Notes: a model not told the origin generated them from the letters alone. Positions 19,623 to 28,664 are shown, numbered from the stretch's first letter. The stretch is DNA of 64,000 bases from an uncultured Clostridium sp. (GCA_947427205.1 CANEHB010000006.1:16118-80117); one strand, 5' to 3'. Numbers and translations are program-made.

Positions 19623-20225
19623 TTAAGATATTACTATCTCATTGTTTTCTATTTTGCAAATTGGACATTTATCTATTTTTTCTCCAACTTCTCTAACTAA
19701 ATTTGCTATTCTTATTTGTGTTACATCAATATAATTTGCTGATATTATTGCCATAGTATTTCCATTTGCACCAGCATGCGCAACCCCTCTTAGAGCGCCC
19801 AATATCATTATATTTCCACCTGCAACTATTTCTGCTCCATAATTTACATCTCCACATATTACTATGCTTCCTGCATATTCTTCTTTTTGTCCTGATCTTA
19901 ATGAATTTTGAACAAATTTTGTTTCTGATATATCTATATCTGCTTCAAAAGTCTTTTTAATTGCATGTAGCCCTAGTAAATCTGATACTTCATCAAATTT
20001 TATTTCTACATTTATTTCTTCACTTATTGTTCTCTTTATTCTTTCTTTTTCTGCAGTATTAAAAAGTTTTCCTGTAATTCTCATTGGTATTGTAGAAGAT
20101 TGATAAAAATCTCTAAGTTTTGGTAATTTTGCATCTAATTCTTCCAAAATTTCTCCCATTTCTGCTACTACATTTATATTTAATATTATTTCATTTGTAG
20201 TTTGACTAATTTTAATATTTTGCAT
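19623..20225 (-). CDS. minC: septum site-determining protein MinC
   Basis: 200 residues, inhibitor of FtsZ ring assembly away from midcell. The C-terminal half has the MinC beta-helix signature: LRSGQKEEYAGSIVICGDVN, GAEIVAGGNIMILG, LRGVAHAGANGN. The N-terminal half is the shorter FtsZ-inhibiting domain. It ends in CPICKIENNEIVIS with a CxxC. ATG with AAAGGAG. Last gene of the shape operon, 20 bases after PBP2. The usual partners minD and minE do not follow; the next gene runs in the opposite direction. Confidence 0.92.
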   Translation of the reverse strand: MQNIKISQTTNEIILNINVVAEMGEILEELDAKLPKLRDFYQSSTIPMRITGKLFNTAEKERIKRTISEEINVEIKFDEVSDLLGLHAIKKTFEADIDISETKFVQNSLRSGQKEEYAGSIVICGDVNYGAEIVAGGNIMILGALRGVAHAGANGNTMAIISANYIDVTQIRIANLVREVGEKIDKCPICKIENNEIVIS

Positions 20226-20245
20226 AATGTCTCCTTTCTACTCCA

Positions 20246-22378
20246 CTACCTAAACATCTCCATCTCTGATGAAGCTGACATATCTTCTGTAACTTGCTTA
20301 ACATTCATTCCAAAATATTCTATAACTACTTCTTTTACTACATCTGCTGCATAATAACCATGAAAAGCATTTTCTATCATAACAACAACTGCTATTTCTG
20401 GGTTTTCATATGGTGCAAATCCAACAAACCATCCATGTGTTTTCTTTCCTGCTTCTGCCGAACCTGTTTTTCCTCCTACTGATATTGGGAAATTAACAAA
20501 TGATGAATATGCCGTTCCACCTTCTCCTTCTGTAACTGATCTCATTCCTTCAAGTACTGCATGCATTGTTGTTTCACTTATTTGCAAGTCTTCTGAAGTA
20601 TCTGGCTCTAAACCTAATTTTCTATTTATAAACTCATCTATTTCTGAACGAGAAACCTGAGTTCCATTTGAACCGTTAACACTTTTTATAATTGATACAT
20701 CTAATTTATGACCACCATTTGCAAGCATTGCAATATATTTCGCTATTTGTAGTGGTGTAAAGTTATTAAATCCTTGACCTATAGATGCATATGCAGTTTG
20801 TGCAGCTGACCAAACTTGATTTTGTTCTTGTGCAACCTCTCTACTTGCTAAAACACCCTTATTTTCTCCTGTAATTTCTATTCCTGTTTTAGAACCCAGT
20901 CCAAAATATTTTCCATATTTTACTAAGTTATCTATTCCCATTTTTGTACTTACTGTAAAGAAGAAATAATTACAAGACTTCTGAATTGCTTGAGATACGT
21001 TTAAAGGTCCATGTCCTCTTCCATAATCATTGTAATACCAACAAGCAGGTGGCTTTGTATTACCAGTTGTTATTCCATAAAATGGTCCATTATCATTAAT
21101 TCTTTCAGTTGTATTTGTAGTTCCTGTTTCTAATGCTGCTATAGCTGTTATCATTTTAAAAGTAGAACCTGGAGGATACGCTCCTTGAAGAGCTTTACTT
21201 GATAAAGGATGATATGGATTATCTCTATATTCACTATATTTTTCATTAGAAATACCATTATAAAAAAGTGCTGGCTCATAATCTGGGTTACTTGCCATAG
21301 CAAGAACTTCTCCTGTATTTACATCTATAACTACTGCAGCTCCACCTTCTGCTTCATGTGGTTCTCCATTAAATCCACCTTCTCTAATTTTTTGTATATT
21401 CGCAGCTAATGCTCTTTCTGTAACTCCTTGCAAATTTGCATCTATTGTAAGAACAATATCTGCTCCACCTATAGCTTCTTTTGAAGTATATTCTCCTGTT
21501 ACTGTTCCATCAACAGACATATCTATTTGTTTTTCACCATCTTCTCCTCTTAAATATTCTTCAAATGTCTTTTCTATACCTGTTTGACCTACTTTATCAT
21601 TGACTTCATATTCATGTGTATCACCATTTTTTTCGAACTCTTCTAAGTTTCTTTGACTAATTCTACTTACATATCCTAAAATATGTGAAGCTAGGCTTCC
21701 TTGATGATAAACTCTTGTTGGCTCTACAACTACATTTACACCTGTTAGGCTTTGTGAATTTTCTTGAAGTTGCACTGCGCTTTCTCTTGATATATTATCT
21801 GAAATTTCTATTGATCTTGTAGTTGAATATCCTATTGTTGATATAGCATACCTAATTGCTAAAATTTGTCTAATTTCTTTTGGATTATCATTTTTTATAT
21901 TATATTTATCTCTAAATAAATAAAATGCTTCTTCTGCTGACGCTGTTTCTGGTATTTTATACTTTGCTTTCCATGCTACTAAATCTTCTTCTGAATTAAA
22001 ATGATATTCAAATGGCTCTATACTAATTGGAAAATTATCTATATATGAATTGCCATTTCTTTCTAAAATAGTTGTCATTAGCAAAATAGAAGAATTAAGC
22101 TGATCATCATCAGTTTTAGATTTGTACATTTCTAATGAAAACTCCATTTCTGTACTTACTAAAACATTTCCACTTCTATCCATTATGCTTCCTCTTGCTG
22201 CTTCTATTGTTGCTTCTCTTGTTAATTTAGTATTTGAAACTTCTCTATATTCTGAACCATTTACAATTTGAAGATTAAATAGTTGTATAAGTATAATTAT
22301 ACCAACTAAATAAACAATTGTAGTTATTACATTATATCTAAAATTAGACTTCTCTAATTCACTTTTCAGTACACTCAC
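20246..22378 (-). CDS. mrdA: penicillin-binding protein 2 (elongasome transpeptidase)
   Basis: 710 residues, class B PBP that cross-links peptidoglycan in the elongation complex. One N-terminal membrane helix (IVYLVGIIILIQLF), a dimerisation/pedestal domain, then the transpeptidase domain with SxxK (PPGSTFKMITA, near 404), SxN (KSCNYFFFT, near 469) and KTG (VGGKTGSAEAG, near 636). Predicted start is GTG. It follows mreD by 84 bases and precedes minC. An intact active site means it should work and be beta-lactam sensitive in principle. Confidence 0.93.
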   Translation of the reverse strand: MSVLKSELEKSNFRYNVITTIVYLVGIIILIQLFNLQIVNGSEYREVSNTKLTREATIEAARGSIMDRSGNVLVSTEMEFSLEMYKSKTDDDQLNSSILLMTTILERNGNSYIDNFPISIEPFEYHFNSEEDLVAWKAKYKIPETASAEEAFYLFRDKYNIKNDNPKEIRQILAIRYAISTIGYSTTRSIEISDNISRESAVQLQENSQSLTGVNVVVEPTRVYHQGSLASHILGYVSRISQRNLEEFEKNGDTHEYEVNDKVGQTGIEKTFEEYLRGEDGEKQIDMSVDGTVTGEYTSKEAIGGADIVLTIDANLQGVTERALAANIQKIREGGFNGEPHEAEGGAAVVIDVNTGEVLAMASNPDYEPALFYNGISNEKYSEYRDNPYHPLSSKALQGAYPPGSTFKMITAIAALETGTTNTTERINDNGPFYGITTGNTKPPACWYYNDYGRGHGPLNVSQAIQKSCNYFFFTVSTKMGIDNLVKYGKYFGLGSKTGIEITGENKGVLASREVAQEQNQVWSAAQTAYASIGQGFNNFTPLQIAKYIAMLANGGHKLDVSIIKSVNGSNGTQVSRSEIDEFINRKLGLEPDTSEDLQISETTMHAVLEGMRSVTEGEGGTAYSSFVNFPISVGGKTGSAEAGKKTHGWFVGFAPYENPEIAVVVMIENAFHGYYAADVVKEVVIEYFGMNVKQVTEDMSASSEMEMFR

Positions 22379-22462
22379 CTCTTTTGATAGTTTTATTCAT
22401 ACTTTATCAATTCTTAGTTAAATTTTAAATGCTTTAACATTTACTCTATAAATTGGTTTCTT

Positions 22463-23002
22463 TTAAAAATATCTTGTTAAAATATTATTTTTCTTAAATG
22501 CTCTATCTACTGCATATCCAAATTTTTGTATTAGAGGATATATAATTATTGTAAGTAAAATATTGTATAATACCTCTACTGTTGCTATTTTAAAAAAGAT
22601 TACATATTCTCTTTCAAATCCTAATATTATTGAACTTAAAAAATAAACCCCTAATTCATATATTAACGTAACTCCTGCTACCATAACTATTATTGTTAAT
22701 TTATTTTCTTTTGAAAAATTTTTATCAAAATATGCTCCTAAATACCCTATTATGCAAAACATAACTGCTGTTAATCCAACTACTTTTCCATATACTAAAT
22801 CTAATATTAACCCACATATAACACCAAATGATATACCTACAACTTGGTTTGCAAACAAACCGATAAATAGTATATAAATAACAAAAAGATTTGGTTTAAC
22901 TCCTGCTATTGTAAAATAATTAAAAACGTCTACTTGCAAGAAATATATTAAAAAGAAAGTTACTATTAATCCTAATATTACACTAAATTTCTTCAATTTC
23001 AA
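22463..23002 (-). CDS. mreD: rod shape-determining protein MreD
   Basis: 179 residues, almost entirely membrane helices (for example FSVILGLIVTFFLIYFLQVDVF and VVGISFGVICGLILDLVYGK). Length and position between mreC and PBP2 are typical of MreD, a membrane component of the elongasome. The frame opens at TTG 23002, but AAAGGA sits better for the TTG two codons further on (22996). Confidence 0.9.
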   Translation of the reverse strand: MKLKKFSVILGLIVTFFLIYFLQVDVFNYFTIAGVKPNLFVIYILFIGLFANQVVGISFGVICGLILDLVYGKVVGLTAVMFCIIGYLGAYFDKNFSKENKLTIIVMVAGVTLIYELGVYFLSSIILGFEREYVIFFKIATVEVLYNILLTIIIYPLIQKFGYAVDRAFKKNNILTRYF

Positions 23003-23045
23003 AATCCTTTATTTTTTATTTAGGTTTCTTAAAGTAACCTATAAA

Positions 23046-23861
23046 CTACTCATTTATAATAAGTACTGTATCTACTTTTGAAAAATCAACTGCTGGTGTT
23101 ACTATTGCATATCTATCAGTAATATTGCTAGTTGTTATTATATCTTTAACAGTTCCTATTATAATTCCTTTTGGATATATTCCTCCAACACCTGATGTAT
23201 AAACACTATCTCCTTGTATAAGCTCAGCACCTGTTGGAATATATGATGCTCTCAATATTTGATCATTTTCTAGTGTTCCTTTACAAATTATACTTTCTTG
23301 TGTTGTGCTAATAGTACAGCTTACTGTACTTGCTGCATCTATAATAACTTGTACTTTACAAGTTTTATCTGATACTGATATTACATGTCCAACTAATCCT
23401 TTATCAGCAATTACTGTCATTTTCTCTTTTATACCATCTTCTGTACCAACATTCAATACTAATGTACTACTATAATTACTCACATCTCTGTTTATTACAT
23501 ATGCTGGTATTGTACTATATGAAGCATATTTTTGAGATAAATTCATATATTCTTGAAGAGTTGAATTCTCAGCTTTTATTATTTCTAATTCTCTTAATTC
23601 AGTTTCTAATTCACTATTTCTAGTTCTTAACTGCTCATTTTCTGCAATAATATTATCCATATTCGAAAAATAAGCACTGTTTCCTTGAATTTTATTTTTT
23701 ATATCTGATCCAATTCTTTGAATTGGATTTACAATCGCACTTGCTACTGTTTCTAAGTATGATAATTTATTAATTTCAATATTTGAAAGAAAAATTAGTA
23801 GTATTAAAACTATGGCTGTAAAAATGCCTCCTAATAATTCAGTTTGCTTATTTCTATTCAT
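23046..23861 (-). CDS. mreC: rod shape-determining protein MreC
   Basis: 271 residues from the ATG at 23861. This start was chosen because GAAAGGAAG lies just ahead; the longer frame opens at 23891. One membrane helix (FTAIVLILLIFLSNIEI), a coiled coil (AENEQLRTRNSELETELREL), then the beta-rich MreC domain with VINRDVSNYSSTLVLNVGTE, DKGLVGHV and the VYTSGVGGIYPKGIIIGTV signature. It bridges the MreB cytoskeleton to PBP2 outside the membrane. mreB, which often precedes mreC, is not in this window. Confidence 0.93.
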   Translation of the reverse strand: MNRNKQTELLGGIFTAIVLILLIFLSNIEINKLSYLETVASAIVNPIQRIGSDIKNKIQGNSAYFSNMDNIIAENEQLRTRNSELETELRELEIIKAENSTLQEYMNLSQKYASYSTIPAYVINRDVSNYSSTLVLNVGTEDGIKEKMTVIADKGLVGHVISVSDKTCKVQVIIDAASTVSCTISTTQESIICKGTLENDQILRASYIPTGAELIQGDSVYTSGVGGIYPKGIIIGTVKDIITTSNITDRYAIVTPAVDFSKVDTVLIINE

Positions 23862-23896
23862 TAAAATCTTCCTTTCTTTCAAAGTATTCATTAGTT

Positions 23897-24578
23897 TTAA
23901 TCATTTATTATACTATAGTATTTTCCATCACCTATAATTATATGATCTAATACTTGTATATCAAGTAAATTCGCTGCTTTGCATATTTTATCTGTAAATA
24001 TAATATCAGCCTTGCTTGGCATTGGATTTCCGACTTGGATGATTATGTATTAAAATTATTCTTGGAAGTTGCATTTTAACTGGTTCACTCAAAATTGCCT
24101 TTATGTTTATAGATATATTTTCTTCACTTCCAACTGCAATACTTAAAATTTTTTTTATTATATTTTTATTATTTAATAATACTACTTTCAAAATTTCATT
24201 TTTCTCATTTTGCAATTCTTCTAAAAAAATATTTGCTATATCTTCTTTAGAATTCACTTTAATTTGTGCATTTATTAGTGGTTTTGAAATTCTTTTTGCT
24301 ATTTCTCCAACTGCTTTTAATTCTATTGCTTTTACTTTTCCTATCCCTTCTATTTTCATAAGTTCTTGAATTGATAGATTTTGTAGAAATCTTAAACTAT
24401 TTTCTTCATCTGCACCTTTCATAATAACTTTTTGTGCAATTTCTAATGCAGAACTTTCTTTTGTTCCATTTTTTATTATAATAGACAGAAGTTCAATGTT
24501 TGTAAGCGATTTCTCTCCATACATTAACATTTTTTCGTATGGTCTTTCTTGATTTGGAATATCTTTTATACCTGACAT
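23897..24578 (-). CDS. radC: RadC/JAB-domain protein interrupted by a +1 frameshift at a CGG codon
   Basis: 682 bases, one more than a whole number of codons. Frame 1 runs from ATG 24578 (AAAGGA site) through a helix-hairpin-helix region (IEGIGKVKAIELKAVGEI) to LIHNHPS, then reads CGG (24032-24030) and ends soon after. Skipping the C gives the classical HNHPSGNPMPSKAD JAMM metal motif and the proper end VLDHIIIGDGKYYSI, stop at 23897; the total of 226 residues is normal for RadC. The break thus hits the catalytic-type motif itself. See findings: it is one of three CGG-located shifts. If translated without a shift, the product loses the metal-binding Asp. The biological role of RadC is unsettled. 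Confidence 0.88.
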
Positions 24579-24605
24579 AAATTCCTTTCTGTCTGTTTTA
24601 TGCCC

Positions 24606-24864
24606 TTATATTTTTCTATACCAAAAAATTGCTATTGCAAGTCCTATAATACTTGCTATATTTATTCTAAACATACAACTAAATGATATTTTTAATATAC
24701 TTAAATCTAATGTTACTGGACTAGATAATCCAAATTCTTCTCCATATGCTAACCACCAAAGAAAATCAATGCTTTTTGCAAGTTCCCCTAGTAATCCGTC
24801 CTAAAACTAATCCAGATAAAAGAAATATTAATAAAATCCATATATTTTTTTCTTTTGTTGCCAT
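24606..24864 (-). CDS. DUF4321 membrane protein interrupted by a +1 frameshift at a CGG codon
   Basis: 259 bases, ATG at 24864 with GGAGG upstream. The first frame gives an N-terminal helix (NIWILLIFLLSGLVLG), then CGG (24798-24796), and would stop nine codons after it. Skipping the C gives GG, then LLGELAKSIDFLWWLAYGEE, FGLSSPVTLDLSILKISF and the C-terminal helix NIASIIGLAIAIFWYRKI. This is the standard DUF4321 layout (about 85 residues, two helices, GL-SP-LDL and INIASIIG signatures). Such genes commonly neighbour radC/mre operons in Clostridia. First gene of the operon here. Function unknown. Confidence 0.85.
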
Positions 24865-24912
24865 TTTTTACCTCCATTTTTTCTTACGGAAATTTGTATT
24901 TTTTACCGTTAT

Positions 24913-24941
24913 ATTATATCTTGATAGCTATAATTTTTCAA
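24913..24941 (-). promoter_or_regulatory. promoter of the DUF4321-radC-mreCD-PBP2-minC operon
   Basis: Minus strand TTGAAA (24941-24936), 17 bases, TATAAT (24918-24913), about 50 bases ahead of the DUF4321 start. Confidence 0.7.
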
Positions 24942-25072
24942 GTCATTTATGTACTTTTTTTGTAATTTACTTACAAATTTATCATATAATTAATAGAAGT
25001 AATTATTTATAGTTTTTTACTATTTATTTCTTTATACAACTATAAGAATCATAGTTTATACATTTATTTACA

Positions 25073-25100
25073 TTTACTTTTAATAAAATTCTTGTATAAT
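25073..25100 (+). promoter_or_regulatory. promoter of mecA
   Basis: TTTACT (25073-25078), 16 bases, TATAAT (25095-25100), then a TCGGAGG ribosome site and the ATG at 25124. Confidence 0.6.
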
Positions 25101-25123
25101 TTAATTATATCGGAGGTAATTTC

Positions 25124-25780
25124 ATGAGAATAGAAAAGGTTAGCGAAAATAAAATTAAAATTATGTTTGATTCTACAGAGCTTGAGGAAAATGATATCTC
25201 TGTACACTCATTTTTATCTAATTCTTTTGAATCTCAAAAACTCTTCTTAGCAATCTTAGATATTGCAAATGAAGAATTTGGATTTGATATACAAAACTGT
25301 AAAGTTTCTTGTGAAACAATATCTTTTAATAACAAAAACTTTGTTGTTATTGTTACTAAATTGCTAAAATCTACTTTAAAAGCATCTAATTCTACATATA
25401 ATCTACTTGATATAGCAAATTCTTCTGAATCATTAGCAAATACAGAAAAAAATAAAAGCTTTTGTTTTCAATTTGAAAATAGTACTGATGAATTAGTTTA
25501 TCGTTTTTCTAGTATGAATGATGTAATAGAATTTTGCAAATATTTTAATGCTAATTTTTCTAGTCTTGATGTAGCAAGCTTTCTTTATCAATATAAAGAT
25601 AGTTTCTTTTTAGTAATCAGCTTTAATGATAAGCATCTTAATGAGAAAGAAAAAATTACTTCAATTCTTTCTGAATTTGAAACAAATTTATGCTTATCAA
25701 AATTAGCTATTCTTAAATTAGAAGAACATAGTAAAACTATTATAAAAAACAATGCAATTCGTACATTAGAAAAAAAATAA
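25124..25780 (+). CDS. mecA: MecA-family adaptor protein
   Basis: 218 residues. It begins MRIEKVSENKIKIMF and continues with a NDISVHSFLSNSFESQKLFL-like block and FGFDIQNCKVSCETI, the N-terminal substrate-binding layout of MecA. The C-terminal half (about 110-205) is the domain that in MecA binds ClpC. The role would be to deliver substrates to ClpCP protease in the cytoplasm; which substrates cannot be told here. Single gene with its own promoter, convergent with the M23 gene and sharing a two-way terminator. Confidence 0.75.
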   Translation: MRIEKVSENKIKIMFDSTELEENDISVHSFLSNSFESQKLFLAILDIANEEFGFDIQNCKVSCETISFNNKNFVVIVTKLLKSTLKASNSTYNLLDIANSSESLANTEKNKSFCFQFENSTDELVYRFSSMNDVIEFCKYFNANFSSLDVASFLYQYKDSFFLVISFNDKHLNEKEKITSILSEFETNLCLSKLAILKLEEHSKTIIKNNAIRTLEKK

Positions 25781-25842
25781 AGAATATATGTCCTCTTAAA
25801 TTGATAGTTCTAAAAATAAACTTTTTCATAATTTTATATACC

Positions 25843-25876
25843 AAAAAAGCTTTTGAGAAAACTCAAAAGCTTTTTT
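25843..25876. terminator. bidirectional terminator between mecA and the M23 gene
   Basis: A perfect 15-bp stem (25843-25857 with 25862-25876) and 4-nt loop, starting with six A and ending with six T, so it works on both strands between convergent genes. Confidence 0.9.
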
Positions 25877-25882
25877 ATTATT

Positions 25883-26881
25883 TTATCTATTATACAAATA
25901 GTTTTGAGGATTCTTAGCTACACCATTTACACGAACTTCTAAATGTAAATGTGGTCCTGTTGAATTTCCCGTACTTCCTACTAATGCTATTGTATCTCCT
26001 TGATTTACTTGTGTTCCATTACTAACAAGTATTTTACTACAATGTGCATAGTATGTTTGTATTGAATCTGTATGTTGTATAATTACTAAATTTCCATAAG
26101 AGCCTTTATATCCTGCATAAATTACAGTTCCTGTTGCTGCTGCCTTTATTGGTGTTCCTTTTGAATTAGCTATATCAAGACCTGTATGTGTTCCACTTCT
26201 TCTAGTTCCAAATCTTGATGTTATTGTTCCAGATACTGGCTCTATCAAAGCTATCCCTAGTGCTGTATTAGAATAATCAACATTTTTTGCTGTAGTATAT
26301 CTAGCTTTACGAGTAGTTGGCATTTGTTTATATAATGCTGTAACTATTTCATCTTTACCTGTAAATTGTTTTAATTCTGTTTCATATTTTAAGGTATATG
26401 TTATACTCGCTTGATTTTGACTGTTTTTTTCTTTTAATCCTTGTATAACTGCATCTGCTTCTTCATATGATTGGACATAATATTTTTCTTCACCATTATC
26501 TAATATTGCATAATATTTATAATATGGTACACCAGAACTAATTACTGTATTAAATATTTCTTCTGGATTGGCTGTAAGTCCTTTTTTTAGCAAACATAAA
26601 TCATATTCTGGTAATTTTTCTATATCAACATATGCTACGTTTTTGCTATCTCCACTGTTTATATATTCACTAATCTTTTTTTGTAAATCCTTTTTGTCTT
26701 CTGTATAACCTATAAATTCTCCATTTAGGGATACACTATACATTGGTTTATATACGACAAAAACTATAAAACCTATAATTGCAAATCCTATAAGTAGCAT
26801 AATGATAAGTTTCATCCATGCTCTTAAGAAAATTACAATATTTCTTAATACCGTAATTATTGCCCCCACCCCTTCATTCAA
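25883..26881 (-). CDS. membrane-anchored M23 (LytM-type) peptidase
   Basis: 332 residues. An N-terminal membrane helix (LIIMLLIGFAIIGFIVFVVY) and about 150 extracellular residues precede a C-terminal M23 domain: VSGTITSRFG, zinc ligands in HTGLD (near 232), SYGNLVIIQH, YYAHC and HLHLE (near 312). All metal ligands are present, so an active peptidoglycan endopeptidase is expected, or a SpoIIQ-type sporulation protein, which has the same layout. The start is uncertain: TTG at 26881 has a weak ribosome site. No partner gene adjacent. Confidence 0.88.
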   Translation of the reverse strand: MNEGVGAIITVLRNIVIFLRAWMKLIIMLLIGFAIIGFIVFVVYKPMYSVSLNGEFIGYTEDKKDLQKKISEYINSGDSKNVAYVDIEKLPEYDLCLLKKGLTANPEEIFNTVISSGVPYYKYYAILDNGEEKYYVQSYEEADAVIQGLKEKNSQNQASITYTLKYETELKQFTGKDEIVTALYKQMPTTRKARYTTAKNVDYSNTALGIALIEPVSGTITSRFGTRRSGTHTGLDIANSKGTPIKAAATGTVIYAGYKGSYGNLVIIQHTDSIQTYYAHCSKILVSNGTQVNQGDTIALVGSTGNSTGPHLHLEVRVNGVAKNPQNYLYNR

Positions 26882-27268
26882 TTTTCTTTATTAACGTGTA
26901 TTTTCTAGCATTTATCATCTATGTAAAAAAAATGTAACATTTATTTTTTGTCTTCACATATATTAGATTATATTATTTAACAAATAATGTCAATATCATT
27001 TTTTTGATATTCAAAGTCAAAAATCCGTATAGTTTTGTCTGAAGTAAGAATACAAGGAAAAAAATTTTTTTATAAAAATTCTTATTAATTTTTGTATATG
27101 ATTTATTATATTTTATTATCAAAATTAAATAAATATGAATAATTATTCCTTTTTCTTGAAATAATAAGAAAAAAGCGAAAATAATATTTTTGCATGACTA
27201 TTTTCTACAAAAAGTTCTTACTTTTAGTTGAACTTTCTTAGAAAATAAAAAATAGAAAGGATGAGATA
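26882..27268. other. AT-rich intergenic region upstream of the coat-like genes
   Basis: 387 bases between divergent genes, with no supported ORF. The AGAAAGGATG ribosome site for the gene at 27269 is clear. The plus-strand promoter is not; no standard sigma-A pair is convincing, which fits a sporulation sigma factor. Confidence 0.4.
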
Positions 27269-27454
27269 ATGAGTACATTAAACCAAATGGAATTACAGAA
27301 TTTGCGTCATTTTATTGGAGAACAAGAAAATTCATATTGCAAACTTACACACTATGCTGATACTGCTGTTGACCCTCAAATTAAGCAAGTTTTAAATAAG
27401 GCTGCGCAAGATTCTTTAAATTCAAAACAAAAATTAATATCATTTTTAAATTAG
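27269..27454 (+). CDS. small spore coat-associated (CotF-like) protein
   Basis: 61 residues, MSTLNQMELQNLRHFIGEQE then a helical stretch ending NSKQKLISFLN. It resembles the short companion of CotF-family coat proteins that occurs in tandem in Clostridia (helical pair, NxxELxxLxxxI start). Strong AAAGGATG site. It ends 10 bases before the next, clearer CotF gene; together they form a coat operon likely used in sporulation. Confidence 0.65.
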   Translation: MSTLNQMELQNLRHFIGEQENSYCKLTHYADTAVDPQIKQVLNKAAQDSLNSKQKLISFLN

Positions 27455-27464
27455 GAGGAACAAA

Positions 27465-27713
27465 ATGGAAGAAAAGGCAATTGTTAATGATGTTTTAGCA
27501 TCAACAAAAGCTTCTTTAAAAGATTATGAAGGAGCAATTATTGAAACTGCTAATATGGAACTAAGACAAACTCTTCAAAATTTAAGAAACTCTTCAGAAA
27601 GTTTTCAATATGAATTATTTAAGTTAGCAGAATCAAAAGGATATTATACTCCTGCTCAAAATGCTACACAAGATGAAATTACTACTGTAAAAGAAGAAGT
27701 TTCAAATTTATAA
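27465..27713 (+). CDS. CotF-family spore coat protein
   Basis: 82 residues matching the Coat F domain: NDVLASTKASLKDYEGAIIE, ETANMELRQTLQNLRNSSES, FQYELFKLAESKGYYTPAQN. The family has a ferritin-like helical fold and is found in the spore coat. AGGAGG site. A strong terminator follows directly. Confidence 0.85.
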   Translation: MEEKAIVNDVLASTKASLKDYEGAIIETANMELRQTLQNLRNSSESFQYELFKLAESKGYYTPAQNATQDEITTVKEEVSNL

Positions 27714-27718
27714 TCTAG

Positions 27719-27752
27719 AAAAGTACGATTATTTTACTATAATCGTACTTTT
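27719..27752 (+). terminator. terminator after the coat-like operon
   Basis: A perfect 13-bp stem (27719-27731 with 27740-27752), 8-nt loop, the right arm ending in a T-run. Confidence 0.9.
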
Positions 27753-27792
27753 ACATATCTTATTTACTATATTTTTAAAACTTACAAATATT

Positions 27793-28452
27793 CTATTTTT
27801 CTATTCCATTTAAACATTTGCTAAAAATAAGTTCTTTCAAAGCTCCTAACTTTTCATCATCTTCATAATATTCTATAAGTTTAGTACCAAATTCAATTTT
27901 ATTTTCTTCTGAAATAGAAATTATTCCTTTACCATTTTTTATTAACTCATGATTCGCAATTAGCATAGAAGTTCTTTTATTTCCATCATTAAATGCTTGC
28001 ATTTTCATTAATTTGCACATTAAAGTAATTATTGAATCAGTATTGACTGAATTATTATTATATTTCTCTAATAATATATTCACTTTATCAATACTAGGTA
28101 ATTCTGGTTTCCAATTTGTTCCACCCATAGTTACATCAAATATTCTTAATTTTCCAGCAGAATCTACAATATTCGAACCTATTAAACTATGTATACTACT
28201 TATATAATTAAAATCAATTTTTGTATCTATACTAGATAATATAAATTGCCAAGCATGTTTTAAATTATTAATTGTTTGTATTTCATCAATTCTCAAATGA
28301 GATACATTTTGACCATCGAAGATTGCTTGTGTTTCTGGAAATGTTATTGCTATTCCTTCTAAATTAGCACTTTTCCACATAGAATCTACAATATTTCTCT
28401 TAGCAAAATATACATTTTCCTCTTGAGTCATATTATACTTATCTAACAACAT
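27793..28452 (-). CDS. Fic/Doc-family protein with Gln in place of the catalytic His
   Basis: 219 residues, ATG with AAAGGAGAG. The Fic core motif is MQAFNDGNKRTSML (residue 152 onward). The usual sequence is HxFxDGNxR, and here the His is Gln152 while Phe, Asp-Gly-Asn and Arg are kept. The flanking Fic helices are present (ISSIHSLIG, LMCKLMKM, SMLIANHELI). Fic enzymes transfer AMP or phosphate groups to proteins and the His acts as base, so this one may be inactive, altered or a binding-only protein. No antitoxin gene is adjacent. Confidence 0.8.
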   Translation of the reverse strand: MLLDKYNMTQEENVYFAKRNIVDSMWKSANLEGIAITFPETQAIFDGQNVSHLRIDEIQTINNLKHAWQFILSSIDTKIDFNYISSIHSLIGSNIVDSAGKLRIFDVTMGGTNWKPELPSIDKVNILLEKYNNNSVNTDSIITLMCKLMKMQAFNDGNKRTSMLIANHELIKNGKGIISISEENKIEFGTKLIEYYEDDEKLGALKELIFSKCLNGIEK

Positions 28453-28510
28453 TAATTCTCTCCTTTATTATTTACTTATAATTGATCAAAATTTTTTATT
28501 AATAGTAAAA

Positions 28511-28547
28511 AAACAACTTACAAAACTTTATATTTTGTAAGTTGTTT
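28511..28547 (-). terminator. terminator after tRNA-Lys
   Basis: A perfect 15-bp stem (28511-28525 with 28533-28547) immediately downstream of the tRNA 3' CCA on the minus strand, followed by a T-run (A-run 28507-28513 on plus). Confidence 0.9.
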
Positions 28548-28624
28548 TGGTGCGCCATAGAGGATTTGAACCTCCGACCATTTGATTAAGAGTCAACTGC
28601 TCTACCAACTGAGCTAATGGCGCA
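28548..28624 (-). tRNA. tRNA-Lys (anticodon CTT)
   Basis: A 74-nt cloverleaf with encoded CCA: 7-bp acceptor TGCGCCA/TGGCGCA, D-loop AGCTCAGTTGGTAGAGC, anticodon loop CTCTTAA giving CUU (Lys), T-arm GGAGGTTCAAATCCTC. The promoter is just upstream. Confidence 0.97.
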
Positions 28625-28664
28625 TATATAAAGTTTTAAACAATTTAAACTAATTACAAGACTT

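Noticed and set aside
24030..24032. radC as an ordinary pseudogene
   Set aside because: Only one base is wrong, the family sequence resumes perfectly after it, and two other genes show the same change at the same codon type. Kept as a possible outcome if reads disagree.
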